Below are positions 32,692-40,276 of a stretch of 64,000 nt of DNA, one piece after another (positions within the stretch are counted from its first letter, which is position 1; the number at the start of each line of letters is the position of its first letter). Location: NCBI RefSeq assembly GCF_002277025.1, contig NZ_NIWD01000009.1:118841-182840 (forward strand), given 5' to 3'. This DNA is from Sphingopyxis sp. GW247-27LB (GTDB lineage: Bacteria; Pseudomonadota; Alphaproteobacteria; Sphingomonadales; Sphingomonadaceae). A program made the translations under genes and the position numbers. The notes beneath the pieces are model-generated. The model did not search any database. It was not told the DNA's origin and saw only the letters and a list, made by a program, of their open reading frames with translations.

Positions 32692-33624
32692 TCACGCGCG
32701 CTCGGCCCCGTGCCGCGGATCCCCCGCCCCGCTGCAGGACCGTTTCAGCGCATCGACGAGATAGTCGGAAAGCGCCCGCACGCGCGCGGGGCGCAGCCGC
32801 GAGGGCGGTGAGAGCAGGTGCAGATGCGCCTGCGGCAGCGACCAGTCGGTGAGGATGCGGACGAGCGCGCCCGACACCAGCGCCTCCTCGGCGATGAAGT
32901 CGGGCAGCACTGCGATCCCGCCCCCCGCGACCAGCCACGGCACCGCGATGTCGCCATTGTTGGCAAAGAGCGGCCCCGCGGGCACGACCGTCGCCTCCTC
33001 CTTCTCGCGGTGAAAGCGCAGCGGGATCGCGCGTTCGCGGTGGCCGTAGCCGAGGAGCCGGTGGCGCGCGAGGTCGAGCGGGTGGCGCGGCGTGCCGGTC
33101 TTTTCCAGATAGGCGGGGCTCGCCATCACCGATGCCGCGACCGGCGCGATGGTGCGCGCGAGCAGCGTCGAATCGTCGAGGCTCGCGATGCGCAGCGACA
33201 GGTCGATCCCCTCGGCGACGAGGTCGTGACGCGCGTCGCTCAGCATCACCTCGATCTCCACCGCCGGATGCCGCTCGAGGAAGGCGGCGAGCGGCGGGCC
33301 GAGCACCTTGATCCCGAAGCTCATCGGCGCCGCGAGGCGGATCGGCCCGGCAAGGTCGACCCGGTCGCCGCGCGCCGCCTCGGTCGCGGTCGCCGCCGCG
33401 ACCATCGCGCGCGCTTCGCCCAGCAGTCCCGCGCCGGCGGTCGACACGGCGACGACGCGCGAACTGCGATGCAGCAAGGTGATGCCGAGCGATGCCTCGA
33501 GCCGTGTCACTGCCTTCGACACGCTCGCCTTCGACAAGCCGAGCGCGGCGGCGGCGGCGGTGAAGCTGCCGCCGTCGGCGACGGCGACGAAACAGGCCCA
33601 GCCTTCATAATCGGGAAGCGACAT
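32692..33624 (-). CDS. LysR-family transcriptional regulator (pirin/azoR cluster)
   Basis: 310 residues. An N-terminal winged helix (FVAVADGGSFTAAAAALGLSKASVSKAVTRLEASLGITLLHRSSR, about 12-56) and an effector domain (about 90-295) with the IRLAAPMSFGIKVLGPPLAAFLERHPAVEIEV and PAYLEKTGTPRHPLDLARHRLLGY signatures of the CrgA/QhpR-type group. Divergent from pirin, azoR and a dioxygenase, which it likely controls. Its AAGGAG ribosome-binding site lies directly against the hairpin element at 33637. Confidence 0.92.
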   Translation of the reverse strand: MSLPDYEGWACFVAVADGGSFTAAAAALGLSKASVSKAVTRLEASLGITLLHRSSRVVAVSTAGAGLLGEARAMVAAATATEAARGDRVDLAGPIRLAAPMSFGIKVLGPPLAAFLERHPAVEIEVMLSDARHDLVAEGIDLSLRIASLDDSTLLARTIAPVAASVMASPAYLEKTGTPRHPLDLARHRLLGYGHRERAIPLRFHREKEEATVVPAGPLFANNGDIAVPWLVAGGGIAVLPDFIAEEALVSGALVRILTDWSLPQAHLHLLSPPSRLRPARVRALSDYLVDALKRSCSGAGDPRHGAERA

Positions 33625-33636
33625 TCTTCTCTCCTT

Positions 33637-33765
33637 AGCCCCTCCCCTTCAGGGGAGGGCAGCGAGACTTGCGAGCTTGCTCGCTAGTCGCAGCGGGTGG
33701 GGTCCATCGGCCTTGCGCAAGGCCGATGGACCCCACCCCAACCCCTCCCCTGAAGGGGAGGGGCT
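33637..33765. repeat. Palindromic element in the LysR leader
   Basis: AGCCCCTCCCCTTCAGGGG (from 33637) and CCCCTGAAGGGGAGGGGCT (to 33765) are inverted ends. Each end is itself a hairpin, and the middle has TGGGGTCCATCGGCCTTGCG facing CGCAAGGCCGATGGACCCCA. The element lies between the LysR ribosome-binding site and the pirin promoter. A related element sits at 51686-51804. Confidence 0.8.
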
Positions 33766-33787
33766 TCTTGTCCTATCGACTTAAAAT

Positions 33788-33806
33788 TGGAAACGATGAT
33801 TTTCCA
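33788..33806. promoter_or_regulatory. Candidate LysR operator before pirin
   Basis: TGGAAA-N7-TTTCCA is a perfect 6-bp inverted repeat in an A+T-rich stretch about 90 nt before the pirin start. GAAACGAT recurs at 33790 and 33821, giving a direct repeat about three helical turns apart. LysR regulators bind such interrupted dyads; the link to the neighbouring LysR is an inference. Confidence 0.45.
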
Positions 33807-33894
33807 TCTACGCTATTTTAGAAACGATCCAAACCCTTATCTTGGCATCAACACCACGCCGATGGGCGTGACGACAGACAAGAAAGGAACGGCC

Positions 33895-34590
33895 ATGATC
33901 GACATTCGCAAATTCGACAGCCTCGGCCACGCCGACCACGGCTGGCTCGACGCGCGTCATCACTTCTCCTTCGCGAACTATTATGACGAGAGCCGGATGG
34001 GCTGGGGCGCATTGCGCGTCTGGAACGACGATGCGATCGCGGCGCAGGCGGGCTTTCCCCCGCACCCGCACCGCGACATGGAAATCATCACCTATGTCCG
34101 CACCGGCGCGATCACCCATCGCGACTCGATGGGCAATAGCGGCCGCACCGCGGCGGGTGATGTCCAGGTGATGAGCGCCGGCACCGGCGTGACGCACAGT
34201 GAGTTCAACCTCGAGGACGAGGAAACGACGCTGTTCCAGATCTGGATCCTGCCCGATCGTGACGGCGGCAATCCCGGCTGGGGTGCGCGCCAGTTCCCCA
34301 AGGCCGATCGTTCGGGCCAGTTCGTGACGCTGGCGAGCGGGATCGAGGGCGATGAGGCGCTGCCGATCCGCGCCAACGCCCGTGTCGCGGCGGCGACGGT
34401 GAACGCTGGCGAGACGCTGTCCTACGACCTCGACGCCGGGCGCCACGCCTATCTGGTCGCCGCCAAGGGCCGCATCCGCGTCAATGGCGAGGATGCCGAT
34501 CCGCGCGACGGCATCGCGATCCGCGACGTCGGCACCATCACCGTCGAAGCGATCGACGACGCCGAACTGGTGCTGGTCGACAGCCTCTGA
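33895..34590 (+). CDS. Pirin family protein (probable quercetinase-like cupin)
   Basis: 231 residues from ATG at 33895 with AAAGGAA upstream. The first cupin domain (about 15-130) holds FPPHPHRDMEIITYVRTGAITHRDSMGN and a later HSE: the metal ligands His-His-His-Glu of pirin are visible in PHPHRDME and VTHSEFN. The second cupin (about 140-231) is degenerate. Bacterial pirins can oxidise quercetin or sense redox state. First gene of pirin-azoR-dioxygenase, divergent from a LysR regulator. Confidence 0.92.
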   Translation: MIDIRKFDSLGHADHGWLDARHHFSFANYYDESRMGWGALRVWNDDAIAAQAGFPPHPHRDMEIITYVRTGAITHRDSMGNSGRTAAGDVQVMSAGTGVTHSEFNLEDEETTLFQIWILPDRDGGNPGWGARQFPKADRSGQFVTLASGIEGDEALPIRANARVAAATVNAGETLSYDLDAGRHAYLVAAKGRIRVNGEDADPRDGIAIRDVGTITVEAIDDAELVLVDSL

Positions 34591-34603
34591 AGAGCCTCCC
34601 CCC

Positions 34604-34641
34604 GGGCCGCCGCCTGTCCCCCTCCCTTGCGGCGGCGGCCC
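34604..34641 (+). other. Hairpin between pirin and azoR
   Basis: GGGCCGCCGCC (34604-34614) and GGCGGCGGCCC (34631-34641) are perfect 11-bp inverted arms with a C-rich 16-nt loop. No T-run follows. It could attenuate or process the transcript between the two genes. Confidence 0.6.
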
Positions 34642-34679
34642 ACCCCTTCTCCCCTCACACAGTCCAAGGAGTATCTGCC

Positions 34680-35276
34680 ATGACCCATATTCTTCGCATC
34701 GACGCCAGCGCCCGCAACCAGGGTTCGACCACGCGCGCGCTCGCCGACCAGCTCGTGAGCCGCCTCGTCGAACAGGATTACGGCGCGACGGTCACCCGCC
34801 GCGACCTCAACGCGACCCCGCCCGCCCTGCTCACCGAAAACTGGGTCGGCGCCAATTTCACCGACGAGGCCGAGCGCAGCGATGAACAGAAGGCGCTGCT
34901 CGCCGGATCGGACGAACTGATCGCCGAGCTCGAAGCCGCCGACACGATCGTGATCACCGCGCCGATCTATAATTTCGCGATCCCCGCCTCGCTGAAGGCC
35001 TGGGTCGACATGATCGCCCGCGCCCGCCGCACCTTCCGCTACACCGAAGCCGGCCCCGAGGGCCTGCTGACCGGCAAGCGCGCCTATATCGTCTTCGCCT
35101 CGGGCGGCGTGCCGCTGGGCAGCGCGGTCGATTTCGCGAGCGGATACCTCAAACACATCCTCGGCTTCGTCGGCATCACCGACGTGACGATCATCGCCGC
35201 CGACGGTCACCTGATGGACGGCGAAGCGATCGCGCGCGCCACCACGGCGATCGACACGCTGCAGCAAGCGGCCTGA
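34680..35276 (+). CDS. azoR: FMN-dependent NADH-azoreductase
   Basis: 198 residues of flavodoxin-like fold: ILRIDASARNQGSTTRALADQLV (FMN phosphate loop), DTIVITAPIYNFAIPASLKAWVDMIARARRTFRYTEAGPEGLLTGKRAYIVFASGGV are AzoR signatures. It reduces azo dyes and quinones with NADH by two-electron transfer in the cytoplasm. AAGGAG is 9 nt before the ATG. Grouped with pirin and a ring-cleaving-type dioxygenase, which suggests a quinone or phenolic detoxification unit. Confidence 0.95.
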   Translation: MTHILRIDASARNQGSTTRALADQLVSRLVEQDYGATVTRRDLNATPPALLTENWVGANFTDEAERSDEQKALLAGSDELIAELEAADTIVITAPIYNFAIPASLKAWVDMIARARRTFRYTEAGPEGLLTGKRAYIVFASGGVPLGSAVDFASGYLKHILGFVGITDVTIIAADGHLMDGEAIARATTAIDTLQQAA

Positions 35277-35284
35277 GCCACGCG

Positions 35285-36103
35285 ATGCAGCGGCTTCCCA
35301 GCCTGTTCCTTTCGCACGGGTCGCCGATGCTGTCGCTGGAGCCCAGTCCGGCGCGGGATTTCCTCGCCGGACTGGGCAACCGGCTGCCGCGTCCGCAGGC
35401 GATCCTGGTCGTCTCGGCACATCATGACGCGGCGCATCAGGGCGGCCGCGCGACCGTTACGGCCTCCCTCGCACCGCCGACGATCCACGATTTCGGCGGT
35501 TTCCCGGACGAACTTTTCGCGATGCGTTATCCGGCGCCGGGCGATCCGGCGCTCGCGGCGCGCATCGCCGCCTTGCTCGGCGCGCAGGGCCTCGACGTGA
35601 CGCCCGACGCGGCGCGCGGGCTCGACCATGGTGCATGGGTTCCCCTCTCGCTGGTCTATCCGGACGCCGATATTCCGGTCGTCCAGCTCTCGATCGCCTC
35701 CAGCGCGACGCTCGAATGGCATCATGCGCTGGGCCGGGCCCTCATCCCGCTTCGCGACGAAGACGTGCTGATCGTCGGATCGGGCAGCATGACGCACAAT
35801 CTGCGCGCGCTGTTCTCGGCGCGCCCCGCGGTCGATGCACCCGCGGCCGGGTGGGTCACCGCCTTCGCCGACTGGGTTGCCGAGCGCCTGGCCGCGGGCG
35901 CGGTCGACGACGTACTGCACGCGGTCGAGCGCGCGCCGCACGGCCGCGACAATCATCCGACGATGGATCATATCCTGCCGCTGTTCGTCGCGATGGGCGC
36001 CGGCGGCGAGCCGTTCGAGGCCGAGCGGCTGCACGCCAGCACCACCTATGGCCTGCTCGCGATGGACGTTTACGCTTTCGGCGAGGGAGCACGCCGCCTA
36101 TAG
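35285..36103 (+). CDS. ygiD: DODA-type extradiol dioxygenase (4,5-DOPA dioxygenase-like)
   Basis: 272 residues, starting 8 nt after azoR. FLSHGSPMLSLEPSPARDFLAGLG, AILVVSAHH, TIHDFGGFPDELFAMRYPAPG, GLDHGAWVPLSLVYPDADIPVVQLSI and NHPTMDHILPLFVAMGA are the class-III (LigB) ring-cleavage family pattern, with metal-binding His in SHGSP, SAHH and LDHG. E. coli YgiD cleaves L-DOPA at 4,5. The natural substrate here is probably a catechol made or kept reduced by the adjacent azoreductase. Confidence 0.92.
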   Translation: MQRLPSLFLSHGSPMLSLEPSPARDFLAGLGNRLPRPQAILVVSAHHDAAHQGGRATVTASLAPPTIHDFGGFPDELFAMRYPAPGDPALAARIAALLGAQGLDVTPDAARGLDHGAWVPLSLVYPDADIPVVQLSIASSATLEWHHALGRALIPLRDEDVLIVGSGSMTHNLRALFSARPAVDAPAAGWVTAFADWVAERLAAGAVDDVLHAVERAPHGRDNHPTMDHILPLFVAMGAGGEPFEAERLHASTTYGLLAMDVYAFGEGARRL

Positions 36104-36110
36104 CGCGGCG

Positions 36111-36794
36111 ATGCTCCTTTCAGATCGCATCCTTTTTCTCGACGGCGAGGCCATGGTCCTCGACAAGCCGGCGGGCCTGCCCGTCGACGCACCGCGCGAC
36201 GGCAGCCTCAGCCTCGAAAATCATCTCGATTCGCTGCGCTTCGGCTTCAAGCGCTGGCCGCTCGCGGTCCATCGGCTCGACCGCGACACCTCGGGCTGTT
36301 TGCTGCTCGCGCGCAATCCCAAGGCGCACGGGCGCTTCACCCGCGCGTTCGAAAACCGCGCGGTCGAGAAGCAATATCTCGCGATCCTCGACGGCGTGAT
36401 CGAAGCCGACAGCGGCACGATCGACCTGCCGCTTTCCAAGACTTCGACCGCCGAGGAGGGCTGGCGCATGATCAGCGATCCGAAAGGCAAGCCGTCGGTG
36501 TCGCATTGGGAAAAGCTCGCTGTCGTCGAAGGCCGCAGCCTGTTGCGCTTCCGCCCCGAAACCGGCCGCACGCATCAGCTTCGCGTCCATGCGCTCGAAG
36601 GGCTCGGCTTTCCGCTCGTCGGCGATCCGGTCTACGGGCGCGGCGGCACGCGGACGCGCACCTTGCTCCACGCCGAACGACTGGTGGTGAAACGTGACGT
36701 CAAGCCGCCAATTATCGCCGAGGCGCCCTTCCCCGACGCCTTCGTCGCGCTGGGCTTCGCCGCGCCGGAGGGAGCGGCGCCGACCCGTGGCTGA
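36111..36794 (+). CDS. RluA-family pseudouridine synthase
   Basis: 227 residues from ATG at 36111. LVLDKPAGLPVDAP-like AMVLDKPAGLPVDAP, the catalytic block AVHRLDRDTSGCLLLARN (Asp57), FENRAVEKQYLAILDG and RFRPETGRTHQLRVHALEGLGFPLVGDPVYG place it in the RluA/RsuA group that isomerises uridines in rRNA or tRNA. It lacks an S4 domain, like the short RluA-type enzymes. Its stop overlaps the arfB start by 8 nt. Confidence 0.92.
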   Translation: MLLSDRILFLDGEAMVLDKPAGLPVDAPRDGSLSLENHLDSLRFGFKRWPLAVHRLDRDTSGCLLLARNPKAHGRFTRAFENRAVEKQYLAILDGVIEADSGTIDLPLSKTSTAEEGWRMISDPKGKPSVSHWEKLAVVEGRSLLRFRPETGRTHQLRVHALEGLGFPLVGDPVYGRGGTRTRTLLHAERLVVKRDVKPPIIAEAPFPDAFVALGFAAPEGAAPTRG

Positions 36795-37188
36795 GATTCC
36801 CGAGAGCGCGATCACCGAGAAGTTCCTCGCAGGCACCGGTCCCGGCGGGCAGAATGTCAATAAGGTCGCGACCGCGTGCCAGCTTCGCGTCAACGTTTAT
36901 GCGCTGGGCCTCGCCCCCGATGCGTATAAAAGGCTGAAGCAGCTCGCGGGCAGCCGGATGACGACCGAAGGCGAGCTGGTCATCCTCGCGCGCCGCTATC
37001 GCACCCAGGAAGCGAACCGCGCCGATGCGCGCGAACGGCTGAACGCGCTGGTCGATGCCGCGCTGGTGCGCCCCGAACGGCGCATCAAGACCAAACCGAG
37101 CAAGGCCGCCAAGGCGCGCCGCGTCGACAGCAAGAAGGCGCGCAGCACGGTCAAGGCCGGACGCGGACGGGTGCGCGGGACCGACTAA
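36787..37188 (+). CDS. arfB: Alternative ribosome-rescue factor (ICT1-like peptidyl-tRNA hydrolase)
   Basis: 133 residues from GTG at 36787. FLAGTGPGGQNVNKVATACQLRVNV has the GGQ motif of release factors (GPGGQ, about residue 17-21) that triggers peptidyl-tRNA hydrolysis, and the C-terminal tail is very basic (KTKPSKAAKARRVDSKKARSTVKAGRGRVRG), as needed to enter the empty mRNA channel of stalled ribosomes. There is no stop-codon recognition domain. Overlaps the pseudouridine synthase gene and precedes the SRAP gene by 6 nt. Confidence 0.93.
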   Translation: MAEIPESAITEKFLAGTGPGGQNVNKVATACQLRVNVYALGLAPDAYKRLKQLAGSRMTTEGELVILARRYRTQEANRADARERLNALVDAALVRPERRIKTKPSKAAKARRVDSKKARSTVKAGRGRVRGTD

Positions 37189-37194
37189 AGCCGG

Positions 37195-37782
37195 ATGACC
37201 AACCTTTACCGCCTCGACGCGCCCGCGGGCGCGATCGCCGTGGCCTTCGATGCCGAGGCCGGCGACGATCCCTGGACCGGCGATTATGTCGCGCCCGGCC
37301 GTCCCGCCCCAGTGATCGTCAGCGACGGACGCGGCGGATCGCGCCGCTTTCTGCGCCCCCGATTGTGGGGGGTTCCGCCGCCCCCGCAAGGCACGCGCCC
37401 GGTAACCACCGTCCGTAACCTTCAAAGCCCCTTCTGGATCGGCACGCTGCGGCATCCCGAACTGCGCTGTCTGGTGCCCGCGACCGCCTTCGCCGAATGG
37501 TCGGGAGCCCAGGGCGCGAAGCGGCAGCACTGGTTTTCGGTCGCCTCCCGCCCGATCTTCGCCTTCGCGGGAATCCAGCGGCAGATCGAGGACTGGCCCG
37601 GCTTCGCGATCCTGACGACCGATCCCAACCGGCTGGTCGCGCATTATCAGCCCAAGGCGATGCCGGTCATCCTCCAGGCCGAGGATCACGACCGCTGGCT
37701 GACCGCCGACTGGCGCGAAGCGGCCGCGCTCGTCGCCGCCTATCCCGGCCAGTCGATGACGGTCGGCGACGCGCCGCCTTAA
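37195..37782 (+). CDS. SRAP (HMCES/YedK)-family protein lacking catalytic Cys2
   Basis: 195 residues. The SRAP order is present: NLYRL start, VRNLQSPFW with Asn75, AFAEW with Glu101, FAFAGIQ, AILTTDPN and AHYQPKAMPVIL with His150. Known members have Met-Cys-Asn and use Cys2, after removal of Met1, to crosslink abasic sites in single-stranded DNA. Here codon 2 is ACC (Thr), so the start is MTNLYRL and the nucleophile is missing while the other active-site residues remain. It may be a non-covalent ssDNA-binding paralogue. It follows arfB by 6 nt. Confidence 0.87.
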   Translation: MTNLYRLDAPAGAIAVAFDAEAGDDPWTGDYVAPGRPAPVIVSDGRGGSRRFLRPRLWGVPPPPQGTRPVTTVRNLQSPFWIGTLRHPELRCLVPATAFAEWSGAQGAKRQHWFSVASRPIFAFAGIQRQIEDWPGFAILTTDPNRLVAHYQPKAMPVILQAEDHDRWLTADWREAAALVAAYPGQSMTVGDAPP

Positions 37783-37870
37783 CCAGAAGGCTTCACCATC
37801 GGCTTTGACCTGCCGGTAACCATCGGCGCGATAGAAATCTCGAATCGAATCGCACCAGGGATCGCCAGCC

Positions 37871-38194
37871 GTGTCGGGAAAAAACAGCAGCATCACCAAA
37901 CCCGCGCCGGAGGGGCGCCGCGCCGCGCGCACCGACGTGTCCGCGCGGGCGCGCCTTCGCGAGGCGGGCATGAACCCGTTCGACGTCGACCTGTTCGACC
38001 TTTCGTCGACGGGATTTCGCTTTTTCTCCTATTCGCCCCCCGCTGTGGACACCCATCTGTGGGTGAACCTGCCCGGCCTGCAGCTGCTCGAAGCGGTCGT
38101 CCGCCGCGTCGACGGCACCAATTGCGGCTGCGAGTTCGTCAGCCCGCTGCACCCGTCGGTGACGCAGCATATGCAGGCCAAGCTGCGCAAATAG
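37871..38194 (+). CDS. PilZ domain protein (short)
   Basis: 107 residues from GTG at 37871. RRAARTDVSARARLREAGMNPFDVDLFDLSSTGFRFFSYSPPAVDTHLWVNLPGLQLLEAVVRRVDGTNCGCEFVSPLH follows the PilZ plan: RRxxR-like start (RRAAR, 17-21), the DLSSTGF strand (in place of D/NxSxxG) and GCEF near the end. The R/D-S-G pattern is kept, so cyclic di-GMP binding is possible. It stands alone, between the SRAP gene and a convergent EVE gene. Confidence 0.8.
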   Translation: MSGKNSSITKPAPEGRRAARTDVSARARLREAGMNPFDVDLFDLSSTGFRFFSYSPPAVDTHLWVNLPGLQLLEAVVRRVDGTNCGCEFVSPLHPSVTQHMQAKLRK

Positions 38195-38207
38195 GCCGGT
38201 TCCGGCT

Positions 38208-38633
38208 TCAGCTTTGCGGCTTTTCCGACTTCTTCAGGACATGCTTCCACTCGTTGGGCGTCACGCGACCGACCGACAGGCGCGACAGGCGGACGAGATC
38301 CATGTCGGCGAGCTTCGGGTCGGCCTTGATCGCGGCGAGCGTCACCGGATGCGCGAGCGGCCGCACCGGTTCGACGCGCACGACCACCCAGGGCGAGCCC
38401 TCGTCGGCGGTCGGATCGGGAAAGGCGGCCTCGGTGATCTTCATGATCCCGACGCACTCCTTGCCGATATTGCTGTGATAGAAGAGCGCCTCGTCGCCGA
38501 CCTTCATTGCCTGCATGTTGAGCTTCGCCGTGTGGTTGCGCACGCCGTCCCAGATGCCGCTGCCGTCCTGGACCAGCGTATCCCAGCCATAGACGTCGGG
38601 TTCGGATTTCATCAGCCAATATTGCTTTGCCAT
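38208..38633 (-). CDS. EVE domain protein
   Basis: 141 residues. KQYWLMKSEPDVYGWDTLVQDGSGIWDGVRNHTAKLNMQAMKVGDEALFYHSNIGKECVGIMKITEAAFPDPTA is the classic EVE N terminus (THYN1-like), a PUA-like fold that reads modified bases in DNA or RNA. WVVVRVEPVRPLAHPVTLAAIKADPKLADMDLVRLSRLSVGRVTP completes the domain. The start ATG at 38633 gives the standard MxxQYWLMKSEP beginning; the long open frame beyond it is antisense to the next gene. Confidence 0.95.
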   Translation of the reverse strand: MAKQYWLMKSEPDVYGWDTLVQDGSGIWDGVRNHTAKLNMQAMKVGDEALFYHSNIGKECVGIMKITEAAFPDPTADEGSPWVVVRVEPVRPLAHPVTLAAIKADPKLADMDLVRLSRLSVGRVTPNEWKHVLKKSEKPQS

Positions 38634-38747
38634 GGCGGCGGGCTTAGCCGAGCCGACCGCGCGACGGAACCGCCTTTTTCCCTTTAACCGTCCGGCGCCA
38701 GCGCCTAAATCGCAGCTATGACGCGCCCTGGGCGCGACCCCTAACAG

Positions 38748-39692
38748 ATGGATTCCAACCGTATGACCGCCGCCGTTCCCGTCATTTCCCTGTCGCTTCC
38801 CGCCGAGCAATTCGCGCACGACTTCGGCGCCTCGTTCGAGCGCTTCGGCTTCGCGATGATCACCGATCATGGCATCGACCCGGCGCTGATCGACGATGCC
38901 TGGGTGAAGGCGAAGGCCTTTTTCGCGCTGCCCGAGGCAGCGAAGCGCGCCTATCACATCCCCGGCGGCGGCGGCGCGCGCGGCTACACGCCGTTCGGGA
39001 CCGAGATCGCCAAGGGTGCGAAAGAGGTCGACCTCAAGGAATTCTGGCACGTCGGCCGCGACCTGCCCGCAGGCCACAAGCTCGCCGCGCAGCAGCCGAA
39101 CAACGTCTGGCCCGCCGAGGTCGCGGGCTTCCGCGCCACCTATGACAAGCTGTTCGCCGAATTCGACCGCGTCGGCGGCCGATTGCTCTCGGGCATAGCC
39201 CGCTATCTCGGCCTCGCCCCCGATTTCTTCGACGACACGGTCAAGGACGGCAACAGCGTGATGCGTCTGCTCCACTATCCGCCGGTCGAGGGACCCGCGA
39301 AGGGCATCCGCGCCGAGGCGCACGAGGACATCAACACGATCACCCTGCTGCTCGGCGCTGAGGAGGCGGGGCTCGAGATCCTCGACAAGGACGGAAGCTG
39401 GCTCCCCGTCAGCCCGCCGGCCGGGGCGATGGCGGTCAATGTCGGCGACATGCTGCAGCGGCTGACCAACAACCGCCTGCCCTCGACCACCCACCGCGTC
39501 CGCAACCCCGACGCGGGCCGCGCCAGCGTCGCGCGCTATTCGATGCCCTTCTTCCTGCATTTCCGCTCGGACTATCCGATCGAGACGCTCGAGAATTGCG
39601 TCGATGTGTCGCACCCGAACCTCTATCCGGAGCCGATCACCGCGGACGAGTATCTGCAGGAGCGGCTACGCGAGATCGGATTGAAGAAATAA
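38748..39692 (+). CDS. Isopenicillin N synthase-like 2-oxoglutarate/Fe(II) oxygenase
   Basis: 314 residues. The N-terminal DIOX_N region (VPVISLSLPAEQFAHDFGASFERFGFAMITDHGI) and the 2OG-FeII core carry the facial triad His192 and Asp194 in AHEDINTITLLLG with His249 in STTHRV, plus Arg and Ser of the RYSMPFF segment for cosubstrate binding. In bacteria these enzymes oxidise small molecules; no linked pathway gives the substrate. A MRSA-style second start (Met6) is possible. Confidence 0.9.
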   Translation: MDSNRMTAAVPVISLSLPAEQFAHDFGASFERFGFAMITDHGIDPALIDDAWVKAKAFFALPEAAKRAYHIPGGGGARGYTPFGTEIAKGAKEVDLKEFWHVGRDLPAGHKLAAQQPNNVWPAEVAGFRATYDKLFAEFDRVGGRLLSGIARYLGLAPDFFDDTVKDGNSVMRLLHYPPVEGPAKGIRAEAHEDINTITLLLGAEEAGLEILDKDGSWLPVSPPAGAMAVNVGDMLQRLTNNRLPSTTHRVRNPDAGRASVARYSMPFFLHFRSDYPIETLENCVDVSHPNLYPEPITADEYLQERLREIGLKK

Positions 39693-39703
39693 AGAAGGTG
39701 GCC

Positions 39704-39848
39704 GCTTTGGGGTGGGTTTGAGCCATTCCCCTCCCTTTTAGGGAGGGGTTAGGGGTGGGTGCGCGAGCGGAGCGAGCCCACGAAAGAACGCCGCCTTCGG
39801 CGGCTACCCACCCCCAGCCCCTCCCTAGAAGGGAGGGGAGAAGGTATG
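39704..39848. repeat. About 145-bp palindromic repeat, copy A
   Basis: Ends in CCCTCCCTTTTAGGGAGGG and CCCTCCCTAGAAGGGAGGG, with an inner GGGTGGGT...ACCCACCC stem and a GCCGCCTTCGGCGGC hairpin. A second copy, in reverse complement with an identical core of about 120 bp, lies at 50051-50196. It fills the gap between the oxygenase gene and the convergent unknown gene. Confidence 0.9.
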
Positions 39849-39871
39849 GCCGCTTCCGGCCGGAAGCCGTC

Positions 39872-40276
39872 CTACCGCCCCTCCCAAAAATCGAACACCG
39901 CCTGCTGCTGCTCCCGAATGAAGCGCGCGGCGCTCGCGCCTTCCCACGGGCCGTCGTAGCCGAGAAGCAGCGCGGTACCGCCGACCCACCAGCCCTGCCC
40001 CGGCAGCCGGTCGCTTTCGCGCACCACCAGCACCGCGAGGTCGGGCTCGCCATCGAGCGCGCACAGGCGGTCGACCTCGGCGAGCGTCTTGCAGACCGCG
40101 CGCATCTTGGGCCGGGTGAAGCGGAAGCCGAGGTCGCCGAGCAGCTCCGAATAGCTGACGCTGCGCCCCTCGCGCGCCGCTTCGGTCAGGATCGCGCGGA
40201 TGCGCGGCGCGTCGCCGAGCGCGCTCGCGTCAGCCGCGGTCGCCTCGTCGCCTAGCCCTTGGTCTTTGGCGGCCAT
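39872..40276 (-). CDS. Small protein of unknown function
   Basis: 134 residues from ATG at 40276, overlapping the 3' end of the DUF1295 gene by 25 nt. IRAILTEAAREGRSVSYSELLGDLGFRFTRPKMRAVCKTLAEVDRLC (about 26-72) could be a winged-helix-like region, and PDLAVLVVRESDRLPGQGWWVGG suggests the strand-and-loop pattern of small alpha/beta domains seen in similar sphingomonad proteins. I do not recognise a functional family. The overlap suggests translation coupled to the membrane enzyme. Confidence 0.65.
   Translation of the reverse strand: MAAKDQGLGDEATAADASALGDAPRIRAILTEAAREGRSVSYSELLGDLGFRFTRPKMRAVCKTLAEVDRLCALDGEPDLAVLVVRESDRLPGQGWWVGGTALLLGYDGPWEGASAARFIREQQQAVFDFWEGR

Noticed and set aside
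38634..39614. Long open reading frame on the minus strand upstream of the EVE gene
   Set aside because: It is antisense to the 2OG oxygenase gene, which has clear family motifs; such long shadows are normal at this G+C content.
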